From NCBI RefSeq assembly GCF_013369485.1, contig NZ_JABWEB010000003.1:62001-126000 (forward strand): a stretch of DNA of 64,000 nucleotides. The letters are read 5' to 3'. A program made the translations under genes and the position numbers. The notes below the pieces were generated by a model. That model made no database searches and was not told the origin of the DNA. It was given only the letters and a program-made list of their open reading frames with translations. Below, piece by piece: positions 53,232-62,260 of the stretch. The DNA is from Massilia sp. BJB1822 (lineage in GTDB: Bacteria; Pseudomonadota; Gammaproteobacteria; Burkholderiales; Burkholderiaceae_D). The first letter of the stretch is position 1. Every line of letters begins with the position of its first letter.

Positions 53232-53504
53232 TCAGGAATGCCGCGCGATGAAATAGGTGGCAGCCACCAGGGCTGTGCCGAAGCTGCAAACGAAGGTGAT
53301 AAGTCGCCAAGTCAGATTGTTGATCTCCTTGTGTAAGTCTTCCTTGGTGACGTAATTCGAGCGAATAACCGCCACGTCGGTCTTCAAGGCCGCAAGATCA
53401 GCTTCAAGCCTGCTTACACGGGATTCCATGTTCTTATCATATGTTGCATCGCCGGAGCTTGCAAACGGCGGTTCCAAGGGTGTTGGTGCGTTTCCGCTGC
53501 TCAT
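53232..53504 (-). CDS. Small coiled-coil protein with C-terminal membrane anchor (paralog B)
   Basis: 90 residues: Pro/Ser-rich N-terminus, coiled coil (SRVSRLEADLAALKTDV), then VIRSNYVTKEDL, LTWRLITF and a hydrophobic helix ending ATYFIARHS. The VIRSNY-x-TK-x-D, TWRLI-x-F and Y-x-IAR-x motifs are shared with the protein at 51454-51735, so the two are paralogs placed in inverted orientation around the FabMG-like gene. GGGAG before the ATG supports the start. Function unknown; a membrane-bound scaffold is a reasonable guess. Confidence 0.75.
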   Translation of the reverse strand: MSSGNAPTPLEPPFASSGDATYDKNMESRVSRLEADLAALKTDVAVIRSNYVTKEDLHKEINNLTWRLITFVCSFGTALVAATYFIARHS

Positions 53505-53660
53505 GACGGCTCCCGCAAAAAGTATGTGTATTTATCCAGTCCAGCAAAAAACATACCTCCTAAAAGCGGCGGCTTTCCCCAGTGCGCGGCAGTGGCTGCG
53601 GTATAATGTTCGATTACCGTATAACTTGCTGTTTTCATTCAGCAAAGACCCGAAAGAAAC

Positions 53661-55262
<1,602 letters not shown>

Positions 55263-56402
55263 ATGAACGCCCCAGCAATACCGATCAAGACAGTTGAATA
55301 CGAAAAGCCCAGCGAGGGCGCCAGTTGTGTGGCCCACGCCTGGGCCAGAACCCCGGCCCCGGTCAGCCTGGCCGAGAAGGAAGAGCTGAAGGAGCGCATC
55401 CGCCGCCTGCTGCGCGAACGCGAAGCGGTGCTGGTCGCCCACTACTATGTGGACTCGGACCTGCAGGATCTGGCCGAGGAAACCGGCGGCTGCGTTTCCG
55501 ACTCGCTGGAAATGGCCCGCTTCGGCCGTGACCACGCCGCCAAGACCCTGGTCGTGGCCGGCGTGCGCTTCATGGGCGAGACGGCCAAGATCCTCAGTCC
55601 GGAAAAGACCATCCTGATGCCAGACCTGGATGCGACCTGTTCGCTCGACCTGGGTTGCCCGGCCGACGAATTCGCCGCCTTCTGCGACCTGCATCCGGAC
55701 CGCACCGTGGTCGTGTATGCCAACACCAGCGCCGCCGTCAAGGCGCGCGCCGACTGGATGGTGACTTCTTCGATCGGGCTGGACATCGTCAAGCACCTGC
55801 ATGAGCAGGGTAAGAAAATCCTGTGGGCGCCGGACAAGCACCTGGGTTCCTATATCCAGAAGCAGACCGGGGCCGACATGCTGCTGTGGCAGGGCTCCTG
55901 CCTGGTGCACGACGAATTCAAAGGCATCGAACTCGATCTGCTGAAGGCCGAGTACCCGCACGCGAAAGTGCTGGTGCACCCGGAATCGCCCGCCAATGTG
56001 GTGGAGCAGGCCGATGTGGTGGGTTCCACCTCGCAGTTGATCGCCGCCGCCGTGAATATGGACGCCGATACCTTCATCGTCGCCACAGACAATGGCATTC
56101 TGCACAAGATGCGCCAGGCCGCGCCAGGCAAGACCTTCATCGAAGCGCCGACCGCCGGCAACAGCGCAACCTGCAAGAGCTGCGCCCACTGCCCATGGAT
56201 GGCGATGAACGGCCTGCGCAATCTGGCCGAGGTGCTGGAAAACATGAACAACGAAATCCACGTCGACCCTGCCATCGGCAAGGACGCCGTGCGCTCCATC
56301 AGCCGCATGCTGGACTTTGCGGCTGCGAAGAAAGCCAAGGTCGCGCCGAGTGCCGATCTGGCCCAGGAAGCGAAACTGTTCCAGGGAATTGGACCTGCAT
56401 GA
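55263..56402 (+). CDS. nadA: Quinolinate synthase NadA
   Basis: Condenses iminoaspartate with dihydroxyacetone phosphate to quinolinate in NAD synthesis. 379 residues; three conserved Cys ligands of the [4Fe-4S] cluster are in [21 protein letters not shown] and the C-terminal [29 protein letters not shown] and [13 protein letters not shown] are family segments. Starts directly after the ybiT stop and overlaps nadC by ATGA. No nadB (L-aspartate oxidase) is in the window. Confidence 0.96.
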   Translation: MNAPAIPIKTVEYEKPSEGASCVAHAWARTPAPVSLAEKEELKERIRRLLREREAVLVAHYYVDSDLQDLAEETGGCVSDSLEMARFGRDHAAKTLVVAGVRFMGETAKILSPEKTILMPDLDATCSLDLGCPADEFAAFCDLHPDRTVVVYANTSAAVKARADWMVTSSIGLDIVKHLHEQGKKILWAPDKHLGSYIQKQTGADMLLWQGSCLVHDEFKGIELDLLKAEYPHAKVLVHPESPANVVEQADVVGSTSQLIAAAVNMDADTFIVATDNGILHKMRQAAPGKTFIEAPTAGNSATCKSCAHCPWMAMNGLRNLAEVLENMNNEIHVDPAIGKDAVRSISRMLDFAAAKKAKVAPSADLAQEAKLFQGIGPA

Positions 56403-57265
56403 GTACTTTGCAAAACCGCTTTGCCCCATTCGACGCGCCGCTGAAGGCGGCATTTGAAGCCAATCTGCTCTCGGCCCTGCTGGAAGACGTCGGCACTGGC
56501 GACCTGACCGGCAAACTGGTGCCGGAAGACGGCCGCGCTACGGCCCGCGTCATCGTGCGCGAGGACGCAGTGCTGTGCGGCGCGCCCTGGTTCGAAGGCA
56601 TCATGCACGCCGTCGATGCCACCATCGGCATCGAATGGCATTATGCCGAAGGCGACGAGATGGCGGCCGACACGCCGGTCTGCACCATCGCCGGCCCGGC
56701 CCGCGCCCTGCTGACGGCCGAGCGCAGCGCGCTGAATTTCATGCAGCTGATGTCGGGCGTGGCCAGCGCCACGCGCCGCTATGTGGATGCGATTGCCGGC
56801 ACCACGGCCGCGATTCTCGACACGCGCAAAACCCTGCCGGGCCTGCGCCAGGCGCAGAAGTACGCGGTGCGCGTGGGCGGCGGCCAGAATCAGCGCATGG
56901 CGCTGTACGACGGCATCCTGATCAAGGAAAACCATATCGCTGCCGCCGGCGGCGTGACGGCGGCCCTGGTCGCGGCCAAGCGCCTGAATGCTGGCGTCTC
57001 GGTCCAGGTCGAAGTGGAAACCCTGGTCCAGCTGGAAGAAGCCCTGGCCGCTGGCGCCATTTCCGTCTTGCTCGACAATTTCGAGCTGGACATGATGCGC
57101 CAGGCCGTGCAAATCAACGGCGGCCGCGCGCTGCTGGAAGCGTCGGGCGGCGTCAACTTCGACACTGTGCGCGCCATTGCCGAAACCGGCGTGCACCGCA
57201 TCTCCATTGGCGCCCTGACCAAGGACATCCGCGCCACCGACTTCTCGCTGCGCATCATCGCCTGA
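56399..57265 (+). CDS. nadC: Nicotinate-nucleotide pyrophosphorylase (carboxylating) NadC
   Basis: Converts quinolinate and PRPP to nicotinate mononucleotide with loss of CO2. 288 residues. Marks: [16 protein letters not shown] at the N-terminus, [31 protein letters not shown] (PRPP and quinolinate-binding Arg/Lys) and [14 protein letters not shown]-terminal [19 protein letters not shown], then SIGALT. Starts in the overlap with nadA and is closed by an intrinsic terminator 23 bases after its stop. Confidence 0.96.
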   Translation: MSTLQNRFAPFDAPLKAAFEANLLSALLEDVGTGDLTGKLVPEDGRATARVIVREDAVLCGAPWFEGIMHAVDATIGIEWHYAEGDEMAADTPVCTIAGPARALLTAERSALNFMQLMSGVASATRRYVDAIAGTTAAILDTRKTLPGLRQAQKYAVRVGGGQNQRMALYDGILIKENHIAAAGGVTAALVAAKRLNAGVSVQVEVETLVQLEEALAAGAISVLLDNFELDMMRQAVQINGGRALLEASGGVNFDTVRAIAETGVHRISIGALTKDIRATDFSLRIIA

Positions 57266-57287
57266 TCCAGCGCTTAGTCCATCCCAG

Positions 57288-57312
57288 AGCCGCCCACGAG
57301 GCGGCTTTTTTA
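57288..57312 (+). terminator. Intrinsic terminator of ybiT-nadA-nadC
   Basis: AGCCGCC-CACGA-GGCGGCT is followed by TTTTTA, a strong stem with a T run, 23 bases after the nadC stop codon. Confidence 0.88.
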
Positions 57313-57321
57313 TTGCCGAGC

Positions 57322-57358
57322 CCGTGTCCGATTGGGGTCTGACCCCAATCGGACACGG
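57322..57358. repeat. Perfect 18-bp inverted repeat (GGGGTCTGACCCC family)
   Basis: CCGTGTCCGATTGGGGTC, one base, then its exact reverse complement. As RNA it would form a 16-bp stem with loop TCTGA. There is no T run, and a functional terminator already lies ten bases upstream. The size, the TGTCC/GGACA flank and the five-base pyrimidine-purine loop resemble the hairpins at 9118-9213, so both may belong to one class of dispersed palindromes. Confidence 0.8.
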
Positions 57359-57379
57359 ACTGAGCAAAGGGGAAACGCG

Positions 57380-57422
57380 TTGACAGGGGCGTTTTTGCCT
57401 GCTAAGTTAACCTAATGGTTAA
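57380..57422 (+). promoter_or_regulatory. Promoter and dyad operator of an apparently leaderless ArsR gene
   Basis: A perfect -35 TTGACA (57380-57385) and a 17-base spacer lead to a weak -10 TAAGTT (57403-57408). Transcription would start about at the ATG (57415). A perfect dyad TTAACC-TAAT-GGTTAA (57407-57422) covers the end of the -10 and the start codon, a good position for ArsR autorepression. No ribosome site is present. Confidence 0.55.
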
Positions 57423-57765
57423 ATACGAGGAGCATCTGGACGCCGTCTTCACCGCGCTGGCGCATCCGGCGCGGCGGGCCATGTTGACGCGGCTGAGCCG
57501 GGGCGAGGCGACGGTGGGCGAGCTGGCCGAGCCGTTCGATATGTCGCTGCCGGCTGTGACCAAGCATCTGAAGGTGTTGGAGCGGGCTGAGCTGATCAGC
57601 CGCAGCAAGAACGCGCAGTGGCGCCTGTGCCGACTGGAGGAGGCGCCGTTGAAATCGGCGTCGGATTGGATCGAGGAGCAGCGCAAGGTCTGGGATGCGC
57701 GTTTCGACCGTCTGGAAAACTATCTGCATACATTGGAGAAAGGGAGAAGCGATGGCAAGCAATGA
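57415..57765 (+). CDS. ArsR-family winged-helix regulator
   Basis: 116 residues. ArsR/SdpR-type HTH: FTALAHPARRAMLTRLSRGE, then VGELAEPFDMSLPAVTKHLKVLERAEL with the recognition helix and the ISRSKNAQWRLCRL wing. The metal-binding Cys motif of ArsR/SmtB proteins is absent, as in the ArsR proteins that pair with AHSA1/SRPBCC genes. No ribosome site; the start codon appears to coincide with the transcript start. The last 14 bases overlap the SRPBCC gene. Likely repressor of its own operon. Confidence 0.92.
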   Translation: MVKYEEHLDAVFTALAHPARRAMLTRLSRGEATVGELAEPFDMSLPAVTKHLKVLERAELISRSKNAQWRLCRLEEAPLKSASDWIEEQRKVWDARFDRLENYLHTLEKGRSDGKQ

Positions 57766-58210
57766 AAGCGAACGCGAACTGATCCTGCGGCGGCAGCTGC
57801 CTTTCCCGCGCGAGCTGGTATGGCAGGCGATGACCGACCCGGCCCACGTGGACAACTGGTGGGGTCCGGATGGCTTCCGCAACGAAGGCTCGCGCATGGA
57901 CTTCCGTGTCGGCGGCGCCTGGACGTTTGAGATGGTCGGGCCGGATGGCGCGCGCTATCCTAACCACTCCATATTCAAGGAGATCACGCCGCCATCGAAG
58001 CTGGTCTACGATCACGGCGACGGACAGCGGATCTGGTTCGAAGCCAGCATCACCCTGGAGAAAAGCGACAACGGCACCTTGGTCACCTTGCGCCAGCTGT
58101 ATCCCGACCAGAAATCCCGCGATGAAGTGGTCGAGAAATATGGCGCGCTGGAAGGCGCCAAGCAACATCTGAATAAGCTGGAAACCTATCTCGGAAAAAT
58201 GCAGTCCTGA
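57752..58210 (+). CDS. SRPBCC / AHSA1-domain protein
   Basis: 152 residues of the START-like AHSA1 family: LPFPRELVWQAMTDPAHVDNWWGP, FRVGGAWTFEM and LVTLRQLYPDQ with a C-terminal helix. These proteins bind hydrophobic small molecules, but ligands are mostly unknown. AGGGAG precedes the ATG at 57752. It overlaps the ArsR gene, the usual regulator-effector pairing, and is followed 28 bases later by a glutathione transferase, suggesting a small stress or detoxification operon. Confidence 0.9.
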   Translation: MASNESERELILRRQLPFPRELVWQAMTDPAHVDNWWGPDGFRNEGSRMDFRVGGAWTFEMVGPDGARYPNHSIFKEITPPSKLVYDHGDGQRIWFEASITLEKSDNGTLVTLRQLYPDQKSRDEVVEKYGALEGAKQHLNKLETYLGKMQS

Positions 58211-58238
58211 GGGACCGCGCCCAATGGAGGTGTCGAAT

Positions 58239-58898
58239 ATGTCGCTTGCGCTGTATGGTCATCCTTTTTCCTCGTACACCCAGAAGGTGCTGATCGCGCT
58301 GTACGAAAACGAGCTGCCTTTTGAATTCCGCTGCATCGGCCCGGACACGCCGCAGCATGTGACCGAGTGGCAGCGGCGCTGGCCCATAGGCAAATTCCCG
58401 CTGCTACTGGACGACGAGCGCCAGGTGCTCGAAACCAGCATCATCATCGAATATCTGCAGCTTGCGCATCCAGGTCCGGTGCGCCTGCTGCCGGCTGATG
58501 CGGCGGCCGCGCTGGACGTGCGTTTCCTCGACCGCTTCTTCGATCTGCATGTCATGAGTCCCGTGCAGCATGCCGTCGGTGGCGCGCTGACGGGCGTTGC
58601 GGCCAAGCGCGAGGAAGCCCAGGCCTTCGCCCAGGGCAAGCTGGAACTGGCCTACGCCTGGCTTGAGGGGCAACTGGCCGGGCGCTGCTGGGCCAATGGC
58701 GACGATTTCACGCTGGCCGATTGCGCTGCCGCCCCGGCGCTGTTCTATGCCGACTGGACCCACCGCATCGCCGAGTCATACCCGCTGCTGCGCGCCTACC
58801 GCGCGCGCCTGCTGGCCCGGCCATCCTTCGCGCGCGCGGTGGAGGAGGCAAGGCCTTACCGCGCGCTCTTCCCGCTGGGCGCGCCGCAGCGCGATTAG
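58239..58898 (+). CDS. Glutathione S-transferase family protein
   Basis: 219 residues. N-terminal thioredoxin-like domain (SLALYGHPFSSYTQKVLIAL, with Ser-Ser-Tyr near the catalytic position, and FPLLLDDERQVLETSIIIEYL, the cis-Pro and Glu-Ser glutathione contacts), then a helical C-terminal domain with GDDFTLADCAAAPALFY (N-capping motif). Conjugates or reduces with glutathione; substrate unknown. The ATG at 58239 follows GGAGG; ATG 58224 contains that site and is rejected. Third gene of the ArsR-SRPBCC-GST group. Confidence 0.9.
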   Translation: MSLALYGHPFSSYTQKVLIALYENELPFEFRCIGPDTPQHVTEWQRRWPIGKFPLLLDDERQVLETSIIIEYLQLAHPGPVRLLPADAAAALDVRFLDRFFDLHVMSPVQHAVGGALTGVAAKREEAQAFAQGKLELAYAWLEGQLAGRCWANGDDFTLADCAAAPALFYADWTHRIAESYPLLRAYRARLLARPSFARAVEEARPYRALFPLGAPQRD

Positions 58899-59110
58899 TG
58901 TGGTAGTACCGGTTGGTTGATGATTTGCGGGTCGGGCTGGCGCACATTGCCCTGGCTGTGGCGAAATGGCGCCTGCATTGCAGGCCAATACTGTTGCGGA
59001 ATATTCCCGTCTCCCGCAGCGTGGAGGAAACGCGCTACACTTTGGCGCAAAGGCCTTTGTCCTCCGTGCCCATCCTTTGTGGAGCGAGCTCATGAGAAAG
59101 AGGAATGTTC

Positions 59111-62100
59111 ATGGCCGCGCTGCGTGAGGCGGGCGGCAGGCTGGGCGGCTGGGCGAACTTGCACCGCTTCGGCTTGCGCCAGCGTCTGAACCTGGCGCTG
59201 GCGGCCGCAGTCCTGCCCTTGCTGCTGGCCGCGCTGGCCGCCGTCGGCGCCCACTACCATGCGCTGAACGCGGAACGCGATTATCAGCGCGGCGACGGCG
59301 GCGTGTTCGAGCTGAGCCAGCAAGCCTGGCGCGCCGCCGGTGCGGGCGACCTGGATGGGGTGCGCGCGCTGATGCGCGATGTGGCAAGGCGCAGCGGCGC
59401 GCAGGACGTGCGCACCCAGGCGCAAGCCATTGCCGTGGCCAGCAACGATTTGAGCTTGCCGCTGGCGCAGCGCGGTCCGGCCCTGCAAACGCCGCTGGAG
59501 CGCCTGCAACGCCTGGCGCGCGAAGCCGATCAGGCCGCGCGCCGCCAGGCCGGGCAGGCTGCCACTACCGCGCTGCTAATCATGCTGCTGGCGCCGGCCG
59601 CTGCGGCGCTTCTCGGCTGCTGGCGGGCGCGGCGCATCACGGCCGGCGTCGGGGCCACGCTGCGCGAATGCCTGCAACTGGCTGCCGACATCATCGCCGG
59701 CGACTATATCAGCGTGCAGCGGGCGCGCGCCGCCGCCGTGCTGGCCGCGACCGGTGGCCGCAAGGGCGGCGCCAGCGCCGAGATCGGCGCGCTGTCGCAC
59801 AATATCCAGGCCGCTGCGCCGGGCGCAGGCACGCCGCCGGCCGCCAGCCGGAACGAATTTGTCCAGCTGGCCGATACCCTGGCCGGCGTGGCCGCCGAAA
59901 TGGAAGCGCTGGCGCGGCGCCAGGCGGAAACGGAAGAGAACAACGGCAGCCTGGAGCGCGCGCGCAACCTGTTGCAGCGCTGCGTGTCGACGCTGGCGCA
60001 AGCGAGCGACGAGGCTTTGCTATTGCAAGCGATCTGCCAGCATCTGAGCGACGCCGGCTACCGTCTGGCCTGGATCGGCCTGGCGCGCAGCGACCGCGAG
60101 CGCCGCGTGGAATTGGCCGCGCATGCGGGCAGCGACCGCGAGTATATCGAACTGCTCGATCTGAGCTGGGGCCAGGACCGCCAGCGCCGCGTCGGCGCCG
60201 GCATCGCCATTGCCGAGCGTCGCACCTTGCTGGCCCGGGACGTCGGCTCCGATCCCGACTTCGCGGCCTGGCGCAACGCCAGTTTGCCGCGCGGACTGTT
60301 GTCCTGCATCGCCATGCCGCTCATGCACGAGGGCAGCGTGTTTGGCTGCCTGAGCCTGTATTCGGAGCAGGCCGGCCGCTTCAGCGAGGCCGAAGTGCCT
60401 ATGCTGCACGATATCGCGGCCGCCCTCGGCTTCGTCCTGCACAGCCTGCGCGCCGCCGCCGAACGCCAGCGCATCGAGGCCCAGCTCAGCCGGCACGCCA
60501 ATTACGACAGCCTGACCGGCCTGGCCAACCGTTTCACGCTGGAGGCGCGACTGCCGGCCTGGGCCGCCGAGACCCAGGCCGGCGGCCGCAAGCTGGCCGC
60601 CCTGTGCATCGATCTCGACCGCTTCCGCGACGTCAACGACAGGCTCGGCCACGCCCAGGGCGACCGCATGCTGGCCGAAGTGGCGCGGCGGCTGGAAGCG
60701 GCAGCGGGCGCGCAAGGCATGGCGGCGCGCCTGGGCGCCGACGAGTTCCTGGTGCTGCTGCCGCAGCTGGAGTCGGCCGCAGCGGCGGAAAGCGCTGCCG
60801 GGGCGATGCTGGCCGCGCTGTCGTTGCCCCTGGAGGACGGGCCGGATGGCCTGGCGCCATCGGCGTCCATCGGCATCAGCCTGTATCCGGACGACAGCGT
60901 GGAAGTGGCGGCGGCCCTGCGCCACGCCAATCTCGCCATGCACGATGCCAAGGCGGCGGGCGGCAATACCTTCCGTTTCTACGGCCCGGAAATGAATGCG
61001 CGCGCCACGGCGCGCTTCGCCATGGAGGCCGAGCTGCGCCGCGCACTGGAGCTGAAGGAATTGATGATGCACTACCAGCCCCAGGTCAGCCTGGTCAATG
61101 GCGCGATCACCGGTGCCGAGGCGCTGATGCGCTGGTACCACCCCACGCGCGGCATCGTCGGCCCCAAGGAATTCATCCGCCTGGCCGAGGAAAGCGGCTT
61201 GCTGCTGCCGTTCGGCGTCTGGGCCATCGACAATGTCTGCGCCCAAATTGCTGCCTGGCTGCGCGAAGGCTTGGCGGTGCCGACCATTTCGGTCAATCTC
61301 TCGCCGGGCCAGTTCAATCAGCCGGATTTGCTGATCACTGTGCGCCAGTCGCTGGAGCGCTATCGGCTGGAGCCGCGCCAGCTCGCGCTGGAGATCACGG
61401 AAAGCGCCGTCATGCGCGACACGGAGGCCGCCGGCGAAAGGCTGCGCGAGCTGCATGCGCTGGGCGTGCGCCTGATCCTCGACCAGTTCGGCACCGGCCA
61501 ATCCTCGTTCAGCTATCTGAAGCGCTTCCCGATCAGCCACCTGAAGATCGACCGTTCCTTCGTGCGCGACATCACGACCGTGCCGGACGATGCCGCCATC
61601 TGCAATGCCGTGATCGCGCTGGCCCATAATCTGCATGCGACGGTGGTGGCGCAGGGCGTGGAAACGGAAGAGCAGGTGAGCTATCTGCGGCGCCGCAACT
61701 GCGACGAGATCCAGGGCCAGTTTTTCAGCCGCGCCTTGCCGCCCCAGGGCTTTGCCCAACTGCTGTCCAGCCACCGCAAGCTGCAGCTGGGCGAGGTGGA
61801 TGAAACGCCGCACACCATTTTGCTGCTGGACGACGAAGCGAATATCGTGCGTGCCCTGGGCCGTGCCTTGCGCAGCGACGGCTATAAAATCCTTGCCGCC
61901 GTCAACGCCGAAGAAGCTTTCCGCCTGCTGGCCGTCAACGAGGTGCAGGTGGTGGTGTCGGACCAGCGCATGCCCGATATGAGCGGCACCGAATTCCTCA
62001 GCCGCGTCAAGGATCTGTATCCGGACACGATACGCATTGTGCTGTCCGGTTATGCCGACCTGGAATCCGTGATTGACGCCATCAACCGTGGCGCCATTTA

Positions 62101-62194
62101 CCGCTTCTTCACCAAACCCTGGGACGACGAGCAATTGCGGGCCTGCATCCGCGAAGCCTTCCGTCAGCATCGCATCGGCCTGGCCGTCGCCTGA
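59111..62194 (+). CDS. Membrane GAF-GGDEF-EAL-REC signalling protein with eroded active sites
   Basis: 1027 residues: two TM helices (about 25-47 and 155-178), a helical HAMP-like region, GAF (about 290-450), GGDEF (470-620), EAL (640-880) and C-terminal receiver (900-1020). The cyclase loop is LGADEFLVL. The EAL domain keeps AEALMRW, SVNLSPGQF and LKIDRSFV, but the metal-binding DDFGTG reads DQFGTG (about 790) and the AEGVET Glu is Gln (AQGVET, about 847), so hydrolysis is doubtful. The receiver is complete: LLDDEAN, phospho-Asp in SDQRMPD, LSGYAD and FFTKPWD. ATG 59111 has GAGGA at proper spacing; 59105 is too close. Confidence 0.85.
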   Translation: MAALREAGGRLGGWANLHRFGLRQRLNLALAAAVLPLLLAALAAVGAHYHALNAERDYQRGDGGVFELSQQAWRAAGAGDLDGVRALMRDVARRSGAQDVRTQAQAIAVASNDLSLPLAQRGPALQTPLERLQRLAREADQAARRQAGQAATTALLIMLLAPAAAALLGCWRARRITAGVGATLRECLQLAADIIAGDYISVQRARAAAVLAATGGRKGGASAEIGALSHNIQAAAPGAGTPPAASRNEFVQLADTLAGVAAEMEALARRQAETEENNGSLERARNLLQRCVSTLAQASDEALLLQAICQHLSDAGYRLAWIGLARSDRERRVELAAHAGSDREYIELLDLSWGQDRQRRVGAGIAIAERRTLLARDVGSDPDFAAWRNASLPRGLLSCIAMPLMHEGSVFGCLSLYSEQAGRFSEAEVPMLHDIAAALGFVLHSLRAAAERQRIEAQLSRHANYDSLTGLANRFTLEARLPAWAAETQAGGRKLAALCIDLDRFRDVNDRLGHAQGDRMLAEVARRLEAAAGAQGMAARLGADEFLVLLPQLESAAAAESAAGAMLAALSLPLEDGPDGLAPSASIGISLYPDDSVEVAAALRHANLAMHDAKAAGGNTFRFYGPEMNARATARFAMEAELRRALELKELMMHYQPQVSLVNGAITGAEALMRWYHPTRGIVGPKEFIRLAEESGLLLPFGVWAIDNVCAQIAAWLREGLAVPTISVNLSPGQFNQPDLLITVRQSLERYRLEPRQLALEITESAVMRDTEAAGERLRELHALGVRLILDQFGTGQSSFSYLKRFPISHLKIDRSFVRDITTVPDDAAICNAVIALAHNLHATVVAQGVETEEQVSYLRRRNCDEIQGQFFSRALPPQGFAQLLSSHRKLQLGEVDETPHTILLLDDEANIVRALGRALRSDGYKILAAVNAEEAFRLLAVNEVQVVVSDQRMPDMSGTEFLSRVKDLYPDTIRIVLSGYADLESVIDAINRGAIYRFFTKPWDDEQLRACIREAFRQHRIGLAVA

Positions 62195-62198
62195 GCAG

Positions 62199-62222
62199 AA
62201 AAAAACCGCCCCGAAGGGCGGT
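62199..62222 (-). terminator. Intrinsic terminator of the MHS transporter gene
   Basis: Minus strand ACCGCCC-TTCG-GGGCGGT is followed by TTTTTTCTG, a tetraloop stem with T run, 38 bases after the transporter stop codon. It also lies directly behind the convergent signalling gene. Confidence 0.85.
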
Positions 62223-62260
62223 CGCAAGAACGACAGGCGGCCATGCCGCCCACCGGGACT

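Noticed and set aside
58971..58985. GCCTGCATTGCAGGC, a perfect 15-base dyad before the large signalling gene
   Set aside because: Short, GC-rich and with no promoter-like context; could be chance.
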